A DNA stretch of 22,204 nucleotides, taken from Amarolinea aalborgensis (lineage in GTDB: Bacteria > Chloroflexota > Anaerolineae > SSC4 > Amarolineaceae). The stretch is from contig NZ_UETR01000047.1 of the NCBI RefSeq assembly GCF_900491745.1, positions 1 to 22,204 on the forward strand, in the 5' to 3' direction. Shown piece by piece: positions 7,830-15,310 of this stretch. How positions within the stretch are numbered: the first letter of the stretch is position 1; every line of letters starts with the position of its first letter. Below the pieces are notes generated by a model. The model searched no databases, was not told the origin of the DNA, and saw only the letters and a program-made list of their open reading frames with translations. The translations under genes and the position numbers were made by a program.

Positions 7830-9203
7830 ATGTCATCGCGTAATGGCCGTCGTTCGCAATTGAAGTGGCTTGTCCCCGGAATGTACGTCAAGCGATGGTT
7901 GTTGTTGCTCATGTTCGGGACCATCGTCCTGAGCTTGGGCCTGGCGATGCTGCTGCGGGGCGCGTCGAACAACGAGTTACTTTCGCCGATCATCTACTAT
8001 GGTCTGCTGCAATTTGTGGATCGGCCGTGGCGCGCGTTGGCTTTTTCTGGCGTCGGGATTGGCCTGATTGGCCTGGCTCTTTTTCGCCTGAGCCAGGCTT
8101 TGGTGGAACCATTCCTGCGGCCGGGGCAAAACAGCGTGGTTGACATCGTGTACGAACATCGCCGGCGACGCGGCGGGCCGAAGGTCGTTGCCATTGGCGG
8201 CGGTACCGGCCTTTCCACGCTGCTGCGCGGCCTCAAAAGCTACACCGACAACATCACCGCGATTGTCACCGTGGCCGATGACGGCGGCTCCTCCGGTCGT
8301 CTGCGCCAGGAATTAGGCCTGCCGCCCCCAGGTGATTTTCGGGCGTGCATTGCCGCGCTCTCCGAAGCCGAAACCTTGACCACCAGCCTGTTTGAGTATC
8401 GGTTCAGCGAAGGCATGGGGCTGAATGGCCATTCCTTCGGCAACCTGTTCATCGCCGCCATGACCAACATCACCGGCAGCTTCGAGAGCGGCCTGGCCGA
8501 GGCCAGCCGCGTGTTGGCGGTGCGCGGGCAGGTTGTACCCTCTACGCTGCAAGATGTGACGCTGTGCGCAGATTTGCGCGAAGAAACGGCCGACGGCCTC
8601 TCGGGCTGGCGCCGCGTCGAAGGTGAATCGGCCATTCCTGCGCTAGGCCAGCGCATCGAACGCGTTTTTCTGCAGCCCGAAGATGCCCGCGCCTTTCCGG
8701 CCGCAGTCAAAGCGATTCTCGACGCTGACCTGATCGTGGCCGGGCCTGGCAGTCTCTTCACCAGCGTACTCCCCAACCTGTTGGTGGATGGCATCGCGCG
8801 TGCGGTCAAGGCCGCGCGTGCGCCGCGCGTCTACATTTGCAACGTGGCGACGCAGCCGGGCGAGACCGCAGGCTTCGGCGTGCTGGAGCATATCGAGTCG
8901 CTCAGCCGCCACGTGGGCGCCGGTCTTTTTTCCTATGTGCTGGCAAACAACAACACCCGCGTGCCGGTGCCTGCGCATGCGGCCCATTTCGAATGGGTCA
9001 GCCCACCCACGGATGATTTGCCTGGCATCTCCGTTTACCTGGCTGATCTCGTGGACCGGCGGCGGCCCTGGCGGCATGATAGCGAGCTGTTGGCTAGCGC
9101 CGTGATGCAGCTCTACGCGCAGGTGACAAGCGCGCAAATTCGCTCTGAAAAAGCTGCCCTAAATCATAATGTTTCCACGCCGACTGTAGTACGATCTCAC
9201 TGA
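7830..9203 (+). CDS. yvcK: YvcK/CofD-like gluconeogenesis factor, membrane-anchored
   Basis: 457 aa. The catalytic-like domain from about residue 117 has KVVAIGGGTGLSTLLRGLK (GGGTG at 123-127), VTVADDGGSSGRLR, PPPGDFRACIAAL, GHSFGNLFIAAM and IVAGPGSLFTSVLPNLL, all characteristic of the YvcK family related to CofD. In Bacillus and Mycobacterium, YvcK (CuvA) binds UDP-GlcNAc and links carbon source to cell-wall synthesis; it is not known to be an enzyme. Here the first 110 residues add two likely membrane helices (about 22-43 and 70-90) and a basic cytoplasmic linker, so the protein should sit at the inner membrane. It is followed by pgk and tpiA on the same strand. Confidence 0.9.
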   Translation: MSSRNGRRSQLKWLVPGMYVKRWLLLLMFGTIVLSLGLAMLLRGASNNELLSPIIYYGLLQFVDRPWRALAFSGVGIGLIGLALFRLSQALVEPFLRPGQNSVVDIVYEHRRRRGGPKVVAIGGGTGLSTLLRGLKSYTDNITAIVTVADDGGSSGRLRQELGLPPPGDFRACIAALSEAETLTTSLFEYRFSEGMGLNGHSFGNLFIAAMTNITGSFESGLAEASRVLAVRGQVVPSTLQDVTLCADLREETADGLSGWRRVEGESAIPALGQRIERVFLQPEDARAFPAAVKAILDADLIVAGPGSLFTSVLPNLLVDGIARAVKAARAPRVYICNVATQPGETAGFGVLEHIESLSRHVGAGLFSYVLANNNTRVPVPAHAAHFEWVSPPTDDLPGISVYLADLVDRRRPWRHDSELLASAVMQLYAQVTSAQIRSEKAALNHNVSTPTVVRSH

Positions 9204-9291
9204 AATGGCAGATAGCCAGGACAAGATTCAATCACTAAGTCATGCGTCCGGCGGAATCAAGCACGCGCCGGGCAGCGAAAGAGGATGGAAT

Positions 9292-10464
9292 ATGGACAAG
9301 AAGACGATTCGTGATATTGACGTCAATGGCAAACGCGCACTCGTGCGCGTTGATTTCAACGTGCCCATCAAGAATGGCGTTGTCAACGACGACACCCGCA
9401 TGCGCGCCGCGCTGCCAACCCTCAACTATCTGCTCGATCATGGGGCTTCCTTGGTGCTCATGTCGCACCTGGGACGGCCCAAGGGCGGCCCGGATCCCAA
9501 GTACACGATGCAGCCGCTGGTTGCTCCCTTGAGCGAACTGCTGGGCCGCCCGGTCCAGTTTGCCGGGGATTGCGTTGGCCCCGTGGCCGAGGCTGCCGCG
9601 GCCGCGCTGGCGCCAGGCGAGGTGCTGCTGCTCGAAAACACCCGCTTCCACCCCAGCGAAGAGAAGAACGATCTCGAGCTTGCGCAGCAGATGGCGAAGT
9701 TGGGCGACATCTTTGTCAACGATGCGTTCGGCTCGGCCCATCGCGCCCATTCGTCCACCGAAGGCGTCGCGCGCTATCTGCCCGCGGTGGCCGGTTTCTT
9801 GATGGAAAAGGAGCTCGCATTCCTGGGCAAAGCCCTGGACAAGCCGCAGCGCCCCTTCGTTGCCATCCTGGGCGGCGCCAAAATTTCGGACAAGATTGGC
9901 GTCATCGAGGCGCTGTTGGCCAAGGTGGACTCGCTGCTGATCGGCGGCGGCATGGCCAACACCTTCCTCAAAGCACAGGGTTATGACCTGGCCGATTCGT
10001 TGGTCGAAGAGAGCAGCCTCGACATGGCCCGCGCTCTGATGGACCGCGCCGGCGCCAGGCTCCTCTTGCCCGTGGATGTGGTGATCGCCGATAAGTTCGA
10101 CGCCGAAGCGGCCAGCCAGGTCATGCCCATGGCCGACATCCCGGCCGGTTGGCGTGTGCTCGATATTGGCCCGGCCACGGTGGCGCACTTCAAGGAGGCG
10201 CTGCAGCCAGCCAAAACCGTCGTTTGGAATGGCCCGATGGGGGTCTTCGAGTTCCCGCGCTTTGCGGCTGGCACGTTTGCCATCGCCGAGGTGCTGGCTG
10301 GCCTGCACGCCACCACCATCATTGGCGGCGGCGATTCAGCAGCCGCGGTTGAACAGGCAGGCCTGGCTGACAAGATGACCCACATCTCGACCGGCGGCGG
10401 CGCCAGCCTGGAATTTCTTGAGGGCAAGAAACTGCCCGGCGTCGAAGCGCTGCTGGATAACTAG
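9292..10464 (+). CDS. pgk: Phosphoglycerate kinase
   Basis: 390 aa, the standard length. It makes ATP and 3-phosphoglycerate from 1,3-bisphosphoglycerate and ADP in the cytosolic glycolytic pathway, or runs the reverse in gluconeogenesis. Substrate-side motifs are RVDFNVP, LMSHLGRPKGG, LLLENTRFHPSEE and VNDAFGSAHRAHSS. Nucleotide-side motifs are AILGGAKISDKIGVIE, LIGGGMANTF, VVWNGPMGVFE and IIGGGDSAAAVE. The ATG at 9292 was chosen because GAGG (9281-9284) lies 7 nt upstream and the protein then begins MDKKTIRDIDVNGKRALVRVDFN as in the family. An in-frame ATG at 9205, just after the yvcK stop, would add 29 residues with no family likeness. Confidence 0.97.
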   Translation: MDKKTIRDIDVNGKRALVRVDFNVPIKNGVVNDDTRMRAALPTLNYLLDHGASLVLMSHLGRPKGGPDPKYTMQPLVAPLSELLGRPVQFAGDCVGPVAEAAAAALAPGEVLLLENTRFHPSEEKNDLELAQQMAKLGDIFVNDAFGSAHRAHSSTEGVARYLPAVAGFLMEKELAFLGKALDKPQRPFVAILGGAKISDKIGVIEALLAKVDSLLIGGGMANTFLKAQGYDLADSLVEESSLDMARALMDRAGARLLLPVDVVIADKFDAEAASQVMPMADIPAGWRVLDIGPATVAHFKEALQPAKTVVWNGPMGVFEFPRFAAGTFAIAEVLAGLHATTIIGGGDSAAAVEQAGLADKMTHISTGGGASLEFLEGKKLPGVEALLDN

Positions 10465-10515
10465 CCCACGCTTCGCCAGCCACGTGGCAGGATTTATTTC
10501 GTCGAGGTAAAGATC

Positions 10516-11283
10516 ATGCGTAAACCCATTATCGCGGGCAACTGGAAGATGAACAAGACAGTGGCCGAGGCGCTCACCCTGGTGGTCAACCTGCGGTCCG
10601 CACTCGATGCTATTCCGGCCGTCACCAGCGTCGTCTGCCCGCCTTTCACCGCGTTGGCCCCTGTCAAACAGGCGCTCAACGGCTCACACGTCGGCTTGGG
10701 CGCTCAGAATCTATTCTGGGAGGAGAAGGGCGCGTTCACCGGCGAGGTGGCGCCCAACATGGTGGCCGAGCTGTGCCAGTACGTCATTCTGGGACACTCG
10801 GAACGCCGCCAATACTTTGGCGAAACCGATGCCAGCGTCAACCGCAAGGTCAAAGCGGCCCTGGCGCATGGGTTGATTCCCATCATCTGCGTGGGCGAGA
10901 ACCTGGAGCAGTATGAGGCCGGCGCAACCGATTCCGTCGTGCGCCAGCAGGTCAACGGCGCGTTGGTCGGGCTGACGGCCGAGCAGGTGGCCGGGCTGGT
11001 CATCGCGTATGAGCCAATCTGGGCCATTGGCACGGGCAAGGCCGCGACGGGCGCGGCCGCCAATCAGATCATCAGCCTCAGTGTTCGCGGCCCCGTCGCC
11101 GACCTGTACGGAGAGGCGGTGGCGCAGGCGGTGCGCGTGCAGTACGGCGGCAGCACCAACGCCAAGAACATGGCCGAATACATGCAGCAGCCTGACATTG
11201 ACGGCGCGCTCGTCGGCGGGGCCAGTCTCAAGGCTGAAGATTTCATTGAGATGGTTCGTATCACCGCCAACGTACGCGGCTAA
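10516..11283 (+). CDS. tpiA: Triosephosphate isomerase
   Basis: 255 aa TIM-barrel enzyme that interconverts dihydroxyacetone phosphate and glyceraldehyde 3-phosphate. Catalytic residues are all present: K11 in AGNWKMNKT, H94 in VILGHSERR and E166 in AYEPIWAIGTG. The phosphate-binding VQYGGSTNAKN and GALVGGASL near the C-terminus are also intact. GAGG (10504-10507) precedes the ATG, and 51 nt separate it from pgk. A strong terminator follows directly, so this is the last gene of the unit. No gap gene is present beside pgk and tpiA in this window. Confidence 0.97.
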   Translation: MRKPIIAGNWKMNKTVAEALTLVVNLRSALDAIPAVTSVVCPPFTALAPVKQALNGSHVGLGAQNLFWEEKGAFTGEVAPNMVAELCQYVILGHSERRQYFGETDASVNRKVKAALAHGLIPIICVGENLEQYEAGATDSVVRQQVNGALVGLTAEQVAGLVIAYEPIWAIGTGKAATGAAANQIISLSVRGPVADLYGEAVAQAVRVQYGGSTNAKNMAEYMQQPDIDGALVGGASLKAEDFIEMVRITANVRG

Positions 11284-11295
11284 TCCTCACCACAG

Positions 11296-11332
11296 AAAAG
11301 CCGGGCTCTCACAGGAGAACCCGGCTTTTTTT
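11296..11332 (+). terminator. Intrinsic terminator after tpiA
   Basis: The 10-bp stem AAAAGCCGGG (11296-11305) pairs with CCCGGCTTTT (11320-11329). An inner TCTC/GAGA stem closes on an ACAG loop, and a run of seven T follows the GC-rich part of the stem. It lies 13 nt after the tpiA stop. Confidence 0.92.
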
Positions 11333-11347
11333 CTTCTACGCGCCAGT

Positions 11348-11376
11348 TTGCAAGCGCGCCTGATTCTGACTACAAT
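11348..11376 (+). promoter_or_regulatory. Putative promoter for the site-2-protease-like gene
   Basis: TTGCAA (11348-11353), a 17-bp spacer and TACAAT (11371-11376), placed just after the tpiA terminator and about 35 bp before the TTG start at 11412. Confidence 0.5.
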
Positions 11377-11411
11377 AGCGCGCACAATCAGTGCTCGGTG
11401 CGGGGTGACGG

Positions 11412-12203
11412 TTGAACGACTGGATTCCACTTTTCTGGACAATTGGCTCGCTGGCGGCCTTGTGGATCGTGGCGCGTTGGATCAGCGCCCACATTCAAGC
11501 CCTGGGCTGGCTGATCGCCGGCCACGCGGATGGCGCCGTGGTGGCATTGTGGGTCATCCTTTTTCCCGGCATCCTCGTGCATGAGTTGAGCCACTGGCTC
11601 GTGGCGAAAATGCTCGGCCTCAAGGTCAAGCTGCCCAACCTCTATCCCAAACGTCATGGCAAACACATTCGCCTCGGATCAGTGACCGTGGCGTCGGGCG
11701 GCCATTTGCTCGACAGTTTCGTGGGCATGGCGCCGTTCCTGCTGGGCAGCCTCAGCGTGCTTGTGCTTGGCGCCAGCGTCTTCGATGTGACCGGCCTGGT
11801 GCGCGGCGTCACACAAGCTGGCCTGGCGGGCGCGCTGCAAGGTCTGCTGGGCGTGCTGAAGGTCTCCGACGCCTGGTTGTGGCTCTATCTGACGTTCGCC
11901 ATCAGCAACGCCATGTTCCCCAGTCCCAGCGATACCGAGCCAGTGCGCCCCGTGCTCATGTTCAGCGGTCTGTTGATCTGTCTCGCGCTGATTGTCGGCT
12001 GGACGCCCCAGCTTGGGCCAGATCTCGTGGCCGCCATCAACCGAATCCTGCTGGTGCTGGCCGAGGCGTTTACGTTCGTCCTGGTGGTGGACGTCGGCTG
12101 TGGGGCGCTGATCATCCTGTTGGAGTTCGTCCTGGGCGCGTTGCGCGGCCAGCGCGTGGTCTTCGAGTCGTCAGGGGACTCAAGCCGGCGCAAAGGACGC
12201 TAG
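11412..12203 (+). CDS. Multi-pass membrane protein with site-2-protease (M50)-like motifs
   Basis: 263 aa from a TTG start with GGGGTGA just upstream. It is very hydrophobic, with five or six likely membrane helices. Within the second helix lies FPGILVHELSHWLVAKMLG: an HExxH zinc motif (H57, E58, H61) inside a membrane segment, as in M50 intramembrane proteases. A later segment, FAISNAMFPSPSDTEP, has N166, P170 and D174 and resembles the second M50 motif (NxxPxxxxD), in which the Asp is the third zinc ligand. M50 enzymes cut membrane-bound substrates such as anti-sigma factors. The protein does not carry a visible PDZ or CBS domain. I infer a metalloprotease-like role; a non-catalytic relative is possible. 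It stands alone between a terminator and a convergent gene. Confidence 0.7.
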   Translation: MNDWIPLFWTIGSLAALWIVARWISAHIQALGWLIAGHADGAVVALWVILFPGILVHELSHWLVAKMLGLKVKLPNLYPKRHGKHIRLGSVTVASGGHLLDSFVGMAPFLLGSLSVLVLGASVFDVTGLVRGVTQAGLAGALQGLLGVLKVSDAWLWLYLTFAISNAMFPSPSDTEPVRPVLMFSGLLICLALIVGWTPQLGPDLVAAINRILLVLAEAFTFVLVVDVGCGALIILLEFVLGALRGQRVVFESSGDSSRRKGR

Positions 12204-12261
12204 GCTGACAAATCCCATGGTTCTGCCTCTTCGCTGAATAACTTCGGCGCTCCGAGCCGGC

Positions 12262-12546
12262 TCACGGTTCCGGCTTGAGGATGCCCACCCGACGCATGCG
12301 GGCAAACACGGACGTATCATGCGGCGCTTTGCGCAGCGAGCGGGTGAGGTCGAGACCGGCGTAGTGCAGATTCTTGTGCATGCCGCCGCGCCACAGGGCT
12401 GAGTGGGTCACATCGTAGACGATCCCAGCATACGCAATGTACGCTGGACGCCCTTGCTGTCCATCGAAGCGGCGCAGTTCCGTCTCCGTGTAATGCGGCT
12501 CGGCGCCCAACGCCGGAATGGTGAGCAGGTCAGTCGTGTGGGTCAT
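12262..12546 (-). CDS. Cytochrome-b5-like heme/steroid-binding protein (COG4892-like)
   Basis: 94 aa. The core YTETELRRFDGQQGRPAYIA, then YAGIVYDVTHSALWRGGMH and HYAGLDLTRSL, matches the small bacterial cytochrome-b5-fold proteins. H57 and H61 are the likely heme-contact histidines; the classic HPGG of b5 is not present, as is usual for this subgroup. It has no signal peptide or membrane anchor, so it is probably cytosolic. The start at 12546 gives a protein that begins shortly before the domain and lies 13 nt after the upstream gene stop. No good Shine-Dalgarno sequence precedes it, so a start further upstream, overlapping the DinB-like gene, cannot be excluded. It is the last gene of the minus-strand run. 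Confidence 0.75.
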   Translation of the reverse strand: MTHTTDLLTIPALGAEPHYTETELRRFDGQQGRPAYIAYAGIVYDVTHSALWRGGMHKNLHYAGLDLTRSLRKAPHDTSVFARMRRVGILKPEP

Positions 12547-12559
12547 GGAGAGCTGTGCA

Positions 12560-13036
12560 TCAGACTGATTCCAACTGCATCTGCAGAGCCGGTAGATGTT
12601 CCCGATCATGCTCAGCAATGCCCGCCAGGAGGCCGCCCACGGTGACGACCCGTTCGCCAACCTGGTACGCCGCCTGCAGTTGTTCCTCGCTGAGAAAAGT
12701 CACATTCCAGGTGGTCTCTTCGCGCTGCAACGCCAGGCCGCGCAGCACTTCCGGCCAGCTCCAATCGCGCAGCCGCCGGTAGTTGCGCTCATTCCAGGCT
12801 TCCAACTCGGCGTCGCTGCGAATCCATTCCACTAGGCGGCCATCGCCCCACAGCACTTTCTGCGCGACCGTCAACAGGCGATCTTCCCAGGCTGTGATGT
12901 GCGCCACCACATCTTTGATGGACCAGCGGCCGACTGAGTACGGCTTGAGGATGACTTCTTCGGGCAGCGCCCGCAGGACGGTCAGCAGCGCATTGCGGGC
13001 ATCCGCCATATCGGTTTGGAGTTCTTGTTTGTTCAT
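12560..13036 (-). CDS. DinB/DfsB-like four-helix-bundle protein
   Basis: 158 aa. The segment KPYSVGRWSIKDVVAHITAWEDRLL and the C-terminal AEHDREHLPAL give the three histidines H46, H143 and H147 that bind a divalent metal in the DinB/YfiT/ClbS superfamily. Members include thiol-dependent S-transferases and protective proteins such as ClbS, but many are of unknown function and the DinB name does not mean a role in DNA repair here. The ATG at 13036 follows the SRPBCC gene stop by 7 nt. Translational coupling is likely because only a poor ribosome binding site is visible. Confidence 0.82.
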   Translation of the reverse strand: MNKQELQTDMADARNALLTVLRALPEEVILKPYSVGRWSIKDVVAHITAWEDRLLTVAQKVLWGDGRLVEWIRSDAELEAWNERNYRRLRDWSWPEVLRGLALQREETTWNVTFLSEEQLQAAYQVGERVVTVGGLLAGIAEHDREHLPALQMQLESV

Positions 13037-13043
13037 CGCCGGT

Positions 13044-13547
13044 TCAGGATAGATCGAGCAATTGAATGGGGCTGGCGCCGGGCCGCGGCTCTCCGCCGCG
13101 CATTTTTTGGCGCTGCTGATAGGCTTCCCATTCGGCCAGGCGTTTGAGGTTGGCCAGGCTTTGCGCGGCGGCCTGCGCGCTGCGCTTCTGGACGAAGAAG
13201 CGATCAGCCAGCGCGCCAAGCGGCCTCCGCAGACGATAGTCCTCGATGAGCTGCACGCTGGTCGTGTTCTCAACCGGAAAGAGCAGAAAGGAAACCTGGC
13301 TGCGCCCATCCAACTGACGCCAGGTGAACTTGGCTGGCGCACTGAACTCAATCACCTCGGCCTGCGCGACGCCCAGGTCGGTCTGAATGGTCAAGGCCGC
13401 GCCAACCCCCAACGCAGCATCGGTGGATTGGGAAACCTGCGTGTGCAGTTCGAGTCCATACCATTCACCCAGACGCGCGGGTTTGAGCAGGTCAAACACC
13501 AGGGCGATGGGCGCCGTGATTTCGATCGCTTTGGTTATCTGGCCCAT
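13044..13547 (-). CDS. SRPBCC (START/polyketide cyclase-like) protein
   Basis: 167 aa. The start MGQITKAIEITAPIALVFDLLKPARLGEWYG is typical of the SRPBCC superfamily, whose helix-grip fold encloses a deep hydrophobic pocket. The middle (AEVIEFSAPAKFTWRQLDG, then VQLIEDYRLRRPLGALAD) continues the expected pattern, and a long C-terminal helix follows. The last 40 residues (QRQKMRGGEPRPGAS and after) are polar and probably disordered. The ligand is not evident. The ATG at 13547 lies 3 nt after the stop of the upstream small gene. Confidence 0.8.
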   Translation of the reverse strand: MGQITKAIEITAPIALVFDLLKPARLGEWYGLELHTQVSQSTDAALGVGAALTIQTDLGVAQAEVIEFSAPAKFTWRQLDGRSQVSFLLFPVENTTSVQLIEDYRLRRPLGALADRFFVQKRSAQAAAQSLANLKRLAEWEAYQQRQKMRGGEPRPGASPIQLLDLS

Positions 13548-13550
13548 GGG

Positions 13551-13922
13551 CTATCCGACCCGCTTGACCATCTTCTCAGGCATGGGCAGAATCACCCAGG
13601 CCGGTCGCATTGAGTCGGCTGGCTGCGGATCGGTCGCGTTGCGCGCTGCGGCCAGCAGCAGGCGGATTTTCTGCTCTGTGGCCGGCAAGATCAGGCTCGG
13701 CGAATCAATCTCATGGTAGGTGCTGAGCGCCCGCGGGGTCGTGGTATGAATCCGAAAAAAGACCGGCGTGTTAGGCGATGCGTTAGGGATGCGCAAGGTA
13801 AAATGATCGGACAGCGCCGTGGTGGCGGCCAAGACTTCGCCCTCCCAGGCCACGACTTCTACGCTGCATTCCTCGACGGGTTTTCCCTGTCTGTCAATGA
13901 AGTAACCTTCAATCTCCGGCAC
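13551..13922 (-). CDS. Small protein of unknown function
   Basis: 123 aa from a GTG start with a strong AAGGAG 7 nt upstream. I do not recognise the family. The first 90 residues (PEIEGYFIDRQGKPVEECSVEVVAWEG, then HFTLRIPNASPNTPVFFRIHTT) read like a beta-sandwich of the transthyretin or carboxypeptidase-regulatory type, with a GKPVEECSVEV strand pattern. The tail is Pro- and Met-rich and has no membrane segment. There is no signal peptide. It lies 45 nt after the M20 gene and 3 nt before the SRPBCC gene. A short inverted repeat, GATGTC-GTT-GACATC (13940-13954), sits between M20 and this start. Confidence 0.7.
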   Translation of the reverse strand: MPEIEGYFIDRQGKPVEECSVEVVAWEGEVLAATTALSDHFTLRIPNASPNTPVFFRIHTTTPRALSTYHEIDSPSLILPATEQKIRLLLAAARNATDPQPADSMRPAWVILPMPEKMVKRVG

Positions 13923-13967
13923 GATCGTGCTCCTTCCGCGATGTCGTTGACATCAGCTTGGGTCTGA

Positions 13968-15149
13968 CTAGACCTGAGGGGTTGGCCGCTCCAAGATGCG
14001 CGCGGCCGTTTCGCACAAGAGCGCCACCCCCACCGGCAACGCCCGCTCGTCGAAGTCAAAACCAGCGTGGTGGTGTGGATAGGGATGGGGGCCAGCGCCA
14101 ACTAGGGCAAAGCAGCCTGGCACCCGCTGCAAGAATTCGCTCATGTCCTCGGCAATCATCAACGGCTTGATCTGCTCAATGTGTGCTGGACTGGTCAGCG
14201 TCTGCGCAGCCTGTCGCATCACCGCGGCTGCGGCGGCGTCATTGACCGTGGCCGGCGCGGAACAGCCGACCTGCTGCAACGTGAAGGCGGCGCCGTAGGC
14301 CTGGCAAATGCCTTGCGCCAGCGCCTCCATCCTCTGCCATACCTGGCGTCGAACCGCGGCGTCGAAAGTGCGGATCGTGCCGGTCATGACGACCTCAGCG
14401 GCCAGCACATTGAAGGCCTGGCCGCCGTGCACCGTGCCCACGGTCAGCACCGCGGTCTCGGTCGGATCCACCTGCCGGCTGACGATGGTTTGCAGGGCAG
14501 AGACTACCTGGGCAGCAATCACGATGGCGTCAATTCCTTCGTGCGGCATGGCGCCATGGCCGCCGCGACCCGTGATCGTGAGGCGAAACTCATCGGCTGC
14601 GGCCAACAAGGGACCAGCTTGAATGACCAGGTCTCCAAATGCAAACTGATTCCAGAGGTGCAGACCGAAGGCATAGTCTGGCGCGGGCTGTTGCAGCACC
14701 CCATCGCGCACCATCGCCATGGCGCCGCCCAGGCCTTCTTCGGCCGGTTGAAACACAAGCTTGATCCGGCCGCGCCAGCGCTGACGTTGGCGGCTGAGCA
14801 GCGTCGCCACGCCTAGACCGATCGCAGTGTGGCCGTCATGCCCGCAGGCATGCATCACGCCAGCGTGCTGCGAGCGGTAGGGCGCGTCGTTGATCTCGTG
14901 GATGGGTAAGGCGTCCATGTCGAAGCGCAGCATCACCGTCGGTCCGTCGCCGACGCCATCTATGATGCCCACCACGCCCGTGCCGCCCACGCCCTGCTGC
15001 ACTTCGATGCCCAGGTCGTGCAGATGCTCGGCCACCACACGGCTGGTGCGCGTTTCGTGGAATCCAAGCTCCGGGCGCTGATGAAAATCACGGCGCCAGG
15101 CTACCAACTGCTCAGCCATCGCTGCGGCTTGCGTTTGGAAATCAGCCAT
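13968..15149 (-). CDS. M20-family amidohydrolase (M20D, N-acyl-amino-acid type)
   Basis: 393 aa. Metal-binding residues of the M20D family are present: ACGHDGH (C102, H104), the catalytic and metal-binding pair E137/E138 in QPAEEG, H164 in GLHLWN, and a late histidine in HHHAGFDFDE (around 360). The dimerisation domain includes GRGGHGAMPHEGIDAI. Such enzymes hydrolyse N-acyl amino acids, hippurate, indole-3-acetyl amino acids or N-acetyl-diaminopimelate. The motifs do not say which, though a cytosolic peptidase or deacylase role is safe. The ATG at 15149 follows AGAGG, and a promoter lies at 15213-15241. It leads a five-gene minus-strand run. Confidence 0.92.
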   Translation of the reverse strand: MADFQTQAAAMAEQLVAWRRDFHQRPELGFHETRTSRVVAEHLHDLGIEVQQGVGGTGVVGIIDGVGDGPTVMLRFDMDALPIHEINDAPYRSQHAGVMHACGHDGHTAIGLGVATLLSRQRQRWRGRIKLVFQPAEEGLGGAMAMVRDGVLQQPAPDYAFGLHLWNQFAFGDLVIQAGPLLAAADEFRLTITGRGGHGAMPHEGIDAIVIAAQVVSALQTIVSRQVDPTETAVLTVGTVHGGQAFNVLAAEVVMTGTIRTFDAAVRRQVWQRMEALAQGICQAYGAAFTLQQVGCSAPATVNDAAAAAVMRQAAQTLTSPAHIEQIKPLMIAEDMSEFLQRVPGCFALVGAGPHPYPHHHAGFDFDERALPVGVALLCETAARILERPTPQV

Positions 15150-15212
15150 CCAATCCTCTTCACGTCCTGGGACAGATTCATCGGGCCGGGGGCATGGTTC
15201 TTGTCACGGTTC

Positions 15213-15241
15213 ATTGTAGCATGGCGCAGGCGCAAGGCCAA
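15213..15241 (-). promoter_or_regulatory. Putative promoter for the M20 operon
   Basis: On the minus strand TTGGCC (15241-15236) and TACAAT (15218-15213) are separated by 17 bp. It lies about 65 bp before the M20 ATG and just downstream of the dsbA-side terminator. Confidence 0.5.
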
Positions 15242-15250
15242 AATCCATGC

Positions 15251-15282
15251 AAAGAAGCCGAAGACAGATCCCTGCCTTCGGC
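15251..15282 (-). terminator. Intrinsic terminator after the DsbA-like gene
   Basis: The 7-bp stem GCCGAAG/CTTCGGC (15276-15282 and 15257-15263 on +) has a 12-nt loop. On the minus strand it is followed by TTCTTT (15256-15251). It closes the pheS-pheT-dsbA unit before the M20 promoter begins. Confidence 0.72.
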
Positions 15283-15310
15283 CTCTTTCATTTTGTGCCG
15301 CGACGCCCAC

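Noticed and set aside
12255..12275. AGCCGG/CCGGCT hairpin as a terminator for the b5-like gene
   Set aside because: It overlaps the stop codon and has no T tract, so it does not qualify as an intrinsic terminator.
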